50,490 bases of DNA, from assembly GCA_040382055.1 (NCBI GenBank), contig JBEIGE010000020.1:1-50490 (forward strand), read 5' to 3'. The notes under the pieces are model-generated. The model was given only the letters and a program-made list of their open reading frames with translations, was not told the DNA's origin and ran no database searches. Made by a program: the position numbers and the translations under genes. The stretch comes from JBEIGE01 sp040382055. GTDB taxonomy: Bacteria; Pseudomonadota; Gammaproteobacteria; Burkholderiales; Burkholderiaceae_C. Positions 48,420 through 50,490 of the stretch are shown in pieces. Each line of letters opens with the position of its first letter. The stretch's first letter is position 1.

Positions 48420-49154
48420 TCACAAGAGGTGGCTGGTGCGAAGTGCCGTGGTGTCCAAAACGCGAACACCCCCGTACTCAACGCGTATCAGATTGAGCTT
48501 TTCCAACAGTTTGAGAGCCTCATTTACCCGCTGACGGGATAAACCGATCAGATCAGCCAGCTCTTGTTGTGTAATGTGCAGCACTTCGCCAACCCCCGGG
48601 TACAGCGAGGCGTTGAAAAGCGCTGCGAGACTACGAGCAACGCGCATATCGGGGCTATTCATACGGTCAATTTCGCGCGCAGCAATGAACTGTCCGAGCC
48701 GCTCGTTGAGTTGGTTGATCACAAAACGGTTGAATCCGATGGACTGGTTCAAAAGATGCATAAAGGTTTGTACTGGAAGCCCGGCCACCCTGCTGTTACG
48801 CAACGCAACAACGTTGTAACGGTAAGGCTCCTGTTTCAAAACGGTGCCTTCACCAAACCAGCCACCAGAGGGCAGCCCGATAAAATTAATCGTCTGTCCG
48901 TCGGCGTTTTCGCCGCTCATTTTCAGCAGACCCTCGATCACCCCAAACCAATAGGTGACGGGCTTGCCAACACGGCAGATCCTGTCGCCAGGCAGTGCGT
49001 CGGCAACTTTTATCTCAGCAAGCGCAATCTTGAGTTCATCCGGTGTGAGCAAACGCAGCCAAGGAACCCCTTCCAGCTCTTGCTGGGTCGGCGCTCTGCG
49101 GCGCTGATAAAGAGGTGATTTAACGGGTGCGCTGGAGCGTGCAACTGTAGTCAT
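48420..49154 (-). CDS. Crp/Fnr-family transcriptional regulator
   Basis: A 244-residue regulator with an N-terminal cyclic-nucleotide-binding-like beta barrel (about 25-150, with GGWFGEGTVL). The C-terminal winged helix is LHITQQELADLIGLSRQRVNEAL, recognition helix SRQRVNEAL. The barrel lacks the cAMP phosphate motif RSAE-like residues and has no Fnr cysteine cluster, so the effector is unknown. It diverges from the acyl-CoA synthetase gene across 102 bases holding a perfect palindrome, which is its likely operator. Confidence 0.92.
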   Translation of the reverse strand: MTTVARSSAPVKSPLYQRRRAPTQQELEGVPWLRLLTPDELKIALAEIKVADALPGDRICRVGKPVTYWFGVIEGLLKMSGENADGQTINFIGLPSGGWFGEGTVLKQEPYRYNVVALRNSRVAGLPVQTFMHLLNQSIGFNRFVINQLNERLGQFIAAREIDRMNSPDMRVARSLAALFNASLYPGVGEVLHITQQELADLIGLSRQRVNEALKLLEKLNLIRVEYGGVRVLDTTALRTSHLL

Positions 49155-49201
49155 CTAGTTCCGGGAAATAAGGGAAAACACCAGCTAGGGCTTACCCTGA
49201 A

Positions 49202-49219
49202 TTGTCGTCGAAACGACAA
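49202..49219. promoter_or_regulatory. Palindrome, likely Crp/Fnr-type operator
   Basis: Bases 49202-49208 (ttgtcgt) and 49213-49219 (acgacaa) are perfect inverted arms around a 4-base centre, like the TTGA-N6-TCAA layout of Crp/Fnr sites but with different half-sites. The centre lies 47 bases before the synthetase ATG and 56 bases from the regulator ATG. Confidence 0.6.
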
Positions 49220-49256
49220 CTTAGCGTCAAACTCAAGCCTAAGATCAATCCTTGTA

Positions 49257-50490
49257 ATGAAGACAACATTTACACAGTTACTGATCCAGCATGCCGTCGC
49301 CAGGCCTGATGCTCCTGCCATGCGCGAAAAGGAATACGGGATTTGGCAGGCCTTGAGCTGGGGGCAACTGGCCTCCATGGTGGAGGCTCTGGCCTGCGGT
49401 CTGCACTTGGCCGGGCTTAAACGGGGTGAACACATGGTGGTCGTGGGTGCCAACCGCCCCCGCCTTTATGCAACCATGCTGGCAGCCCAATCGCTGGGCG
49501 CCATACCGATCCCTTTGTATCAGGATGCAGCTGCGGCAGAATGCGTTTTCCCTATTAACAATGCCGATGTTCGCTTTGTTTTTGCTGAAGACCAGGAGCA
49601 GGTGGACAAGCTTCTGGATATCCGCTCGCAATGTCCGCAATTGCAGGGGATTTACTTTGATGACCCGCGTGGTCTGCGCAATTACGATCAGCCAAGCCTG
49701 TCGTCTCTGGAAAATCTCATTTCGTCTGGGCAAGCGTTTGCCAAAAGTCATCCGGATTTTTTCAAAACCGAAATTGATCTGGCACAACCAGACGATGTGG
49801 CAGCCATGTTTTTCACCTCAGGCACCACCGGCAATCCAAAGGGCGTAGTCCACACGCATAACAGTTTGCTTGACCGGGCCCGCGCCGGAGCCGAATTTGA
49901 CAAGCTGACTGACCATGAGGAGGTTTTAGCCTACCTGCCGCCGGCCTGGATAGGGCAGAATATTTTCAGCTATGCCCAGTGGCTGGCCTGCGGTTACGTC
50001 GTGAACTGCCCCGAGTCTGCTGCCACCGTGACGATCGACCTCAAGGAAGTTGGCCCCACTTACTACTTTGCACCGCCAAGGGTGTTTGAGGGCTTGTTAA
50101 CCAGCGTCATGATTCGCATGGAAGATGCATCGAGCTTCAAGCGCAAGCTGTTTCACTATTTCATGGACGTCGCCAAACGGGTCGGACCGGCGCGCATGGA
50201 TGGCAAGTCCCTGGGACTGATGGACCAGATCCGCTATGCCTTGGGCAATGTGTTGGTATATGGCCCGCTGCGCAACAACCTGGGCATGAGCCGGGTACGC
50301 GTGGCTTACACCGCGGGCGAGGCCATAGGCCCGGATCTTTTCACCTTTTACCGCTCCATTGGCATCAACCTCAAGCAGCTTTATGGTTCGACCGAAACTG
50401 CGGTGTTTGTATGCCTGCAGCCTGACCACGAAGCCCGTGCCGATACTGTGGGTGTGCCGGTCAGCGGGGTAGAAATAAGGGTGGCCGAAA
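49257..50490 (+). CDS. AMP-forming acyl-CoA synthetase (partial, cut by right edge)
   Basis: The first 411 codons of an adenylate-forming ligase; no stop before the window end. The start ATG 49257 reads MKTTFTQLLIQHAVARPDAPAM. The phosphate-binding loop FTSGTTGNPKG lies near residues 186-196, and the A5-type motif LYGSTETAVF appears near 380. The pattern is that of the long-chain/FadD15-like family that activates a carboxylic acid to its CoA ester. The divergent Crp/Fnr gene and shared palindrome suggest it is the first gene of a regulated catabolic operon continuing to the right. The substrate acid is unknown. Confidence 0.92.
   Translation, partial: MKTTFTQLLIQHAVARPDAPAMREKEYGIWQALSWGQLASMVEALACGLHLAGLKRGEHMVVVGANRPRLYATMLAAQSLGAIPIPLYQDAAAAECVFPINNADVRFVFAEDQEQVDKLLDIRSQCPQLQGIYFDDPRGLRNYDQPSLSSLENLISSGQAFAKSHPDFFKTEIDLAQPDDVAAMFFTSGTTGNPKGVVHTHNSLLDRARAGAEFDKLTDHEEVLAYLPPAWIGQNIFSYAQWLACGYVVNCPESAATVTIDLKEVGPTYYFAPPRVFEGLLTSVMIRMEDASSFKRKLFHYFMDVAKRVGPARMDGKSLGLMDQIRYALGNVLVYGPLRNNLGMSRVRVAYTAGEAIGPDLFTFYRSIGINLKQLYGSTETAVFVCLQPDHEARADTVGVPVSGVEIRVAE

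Overview
The window looks like chromosomal DNA of a betaproteobacterium of the order Burkholderiales, most likely Comamonadaceae (Rhodoferax/Polaromonas-like). This is inferred from the gene families: a Bug-type solute-binding protein, a form II carbon monoxide dehydrogenase-like (cox) operon, a PF10136 'site-specific recombinase' membrane protein, a TRAP operon with a T-component lipoprotein, AcuI, an NRDE protein and many degradative oxygenases and hydrolases. No rRNA, tRNA, CRISPR array, phage or insertion sequence was recognised. Nearly all the DNA is occupied by about 43 intact genes. The only truncated gene is the acyl-CoA synthetase cut by the right edge.

Layout. 1-4.2 kb: an isochorismatase-like hydrolase overlapping acuI, an NlpC/P60 peptidase, a histidine phosphatase, and a cupin + VOC pair. 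4.2-9.6 kb: a catabolic locus. One minus-strand operon carries a Bug binding protein, a SnoaL-like protein, an allantoinase-like deacetylase, a Rieske oxygenase and a stand-alone ferredoxin. It diverges from a dihydropyrimidinase-type amidohydrolase, with a perfect inverted repeat between them. 10-18 kb: a signalling block with a 7TM-PAS-GGDEF-EAL protein, a FeeM-like N-acyl amino acid synthase, a tandem alpha/beta hydrolase with a 10-base homopolymer, a PAS-GGDEF-EAL protein and an isochorismatase-like protein lacking the usual Asp. 18-26 kb: an FAD monooxygenase, an amidohydrolase, a mechanosensitive channel, the PF10136 membrane protein and a PilZ protein. 26-34 kb: an ABC-2 exporter, a two-domain methyltransferase, and a two-gene envelope operon (secreted Ig-like protein plus zinc-ribbon membrane protein) divergent from a periplasmic caspase-like peptidase. 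34-39.4 kb: a LysR regulator divergent from an Acg-type flavoprotein, then a TatT-DctP-DctQM TRAP operon. 39.7-47.3 kb: coxS-L-M-D-E-G and xdhC, with an intrinsic terminator between coxM and coxD. 47.5-50.5 kb: an NRDE protein, a Crp/Fnr regulator and a divergent AMP-forming acyl-CoA synthetase with a palindrome in the shared promoter.

How they fit together. The 4-10 kb locus reads as uptake (Bug), oxygenation or demethylation (Rieske + ferredoxin) and hydrolysis of cyclic amides (deacetylase, dihydropyrimidinase). I infer that the substrate is an N-heterocycle or cyclic imide. The cox operon encodes a molybdenum hydroxylase (S, L, M) with its maturation factors (D, E, G, XdhC). The AYRGAGR active-site loop places it in the form II group, so CO should not be assumed as substrate. 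Two GGDEF/EAL proteins and a PilZ protein suggest c-di-GMP signalling around a possible lipid-signal synthase. All functions are read from sequence motifs only; no database search was possible.
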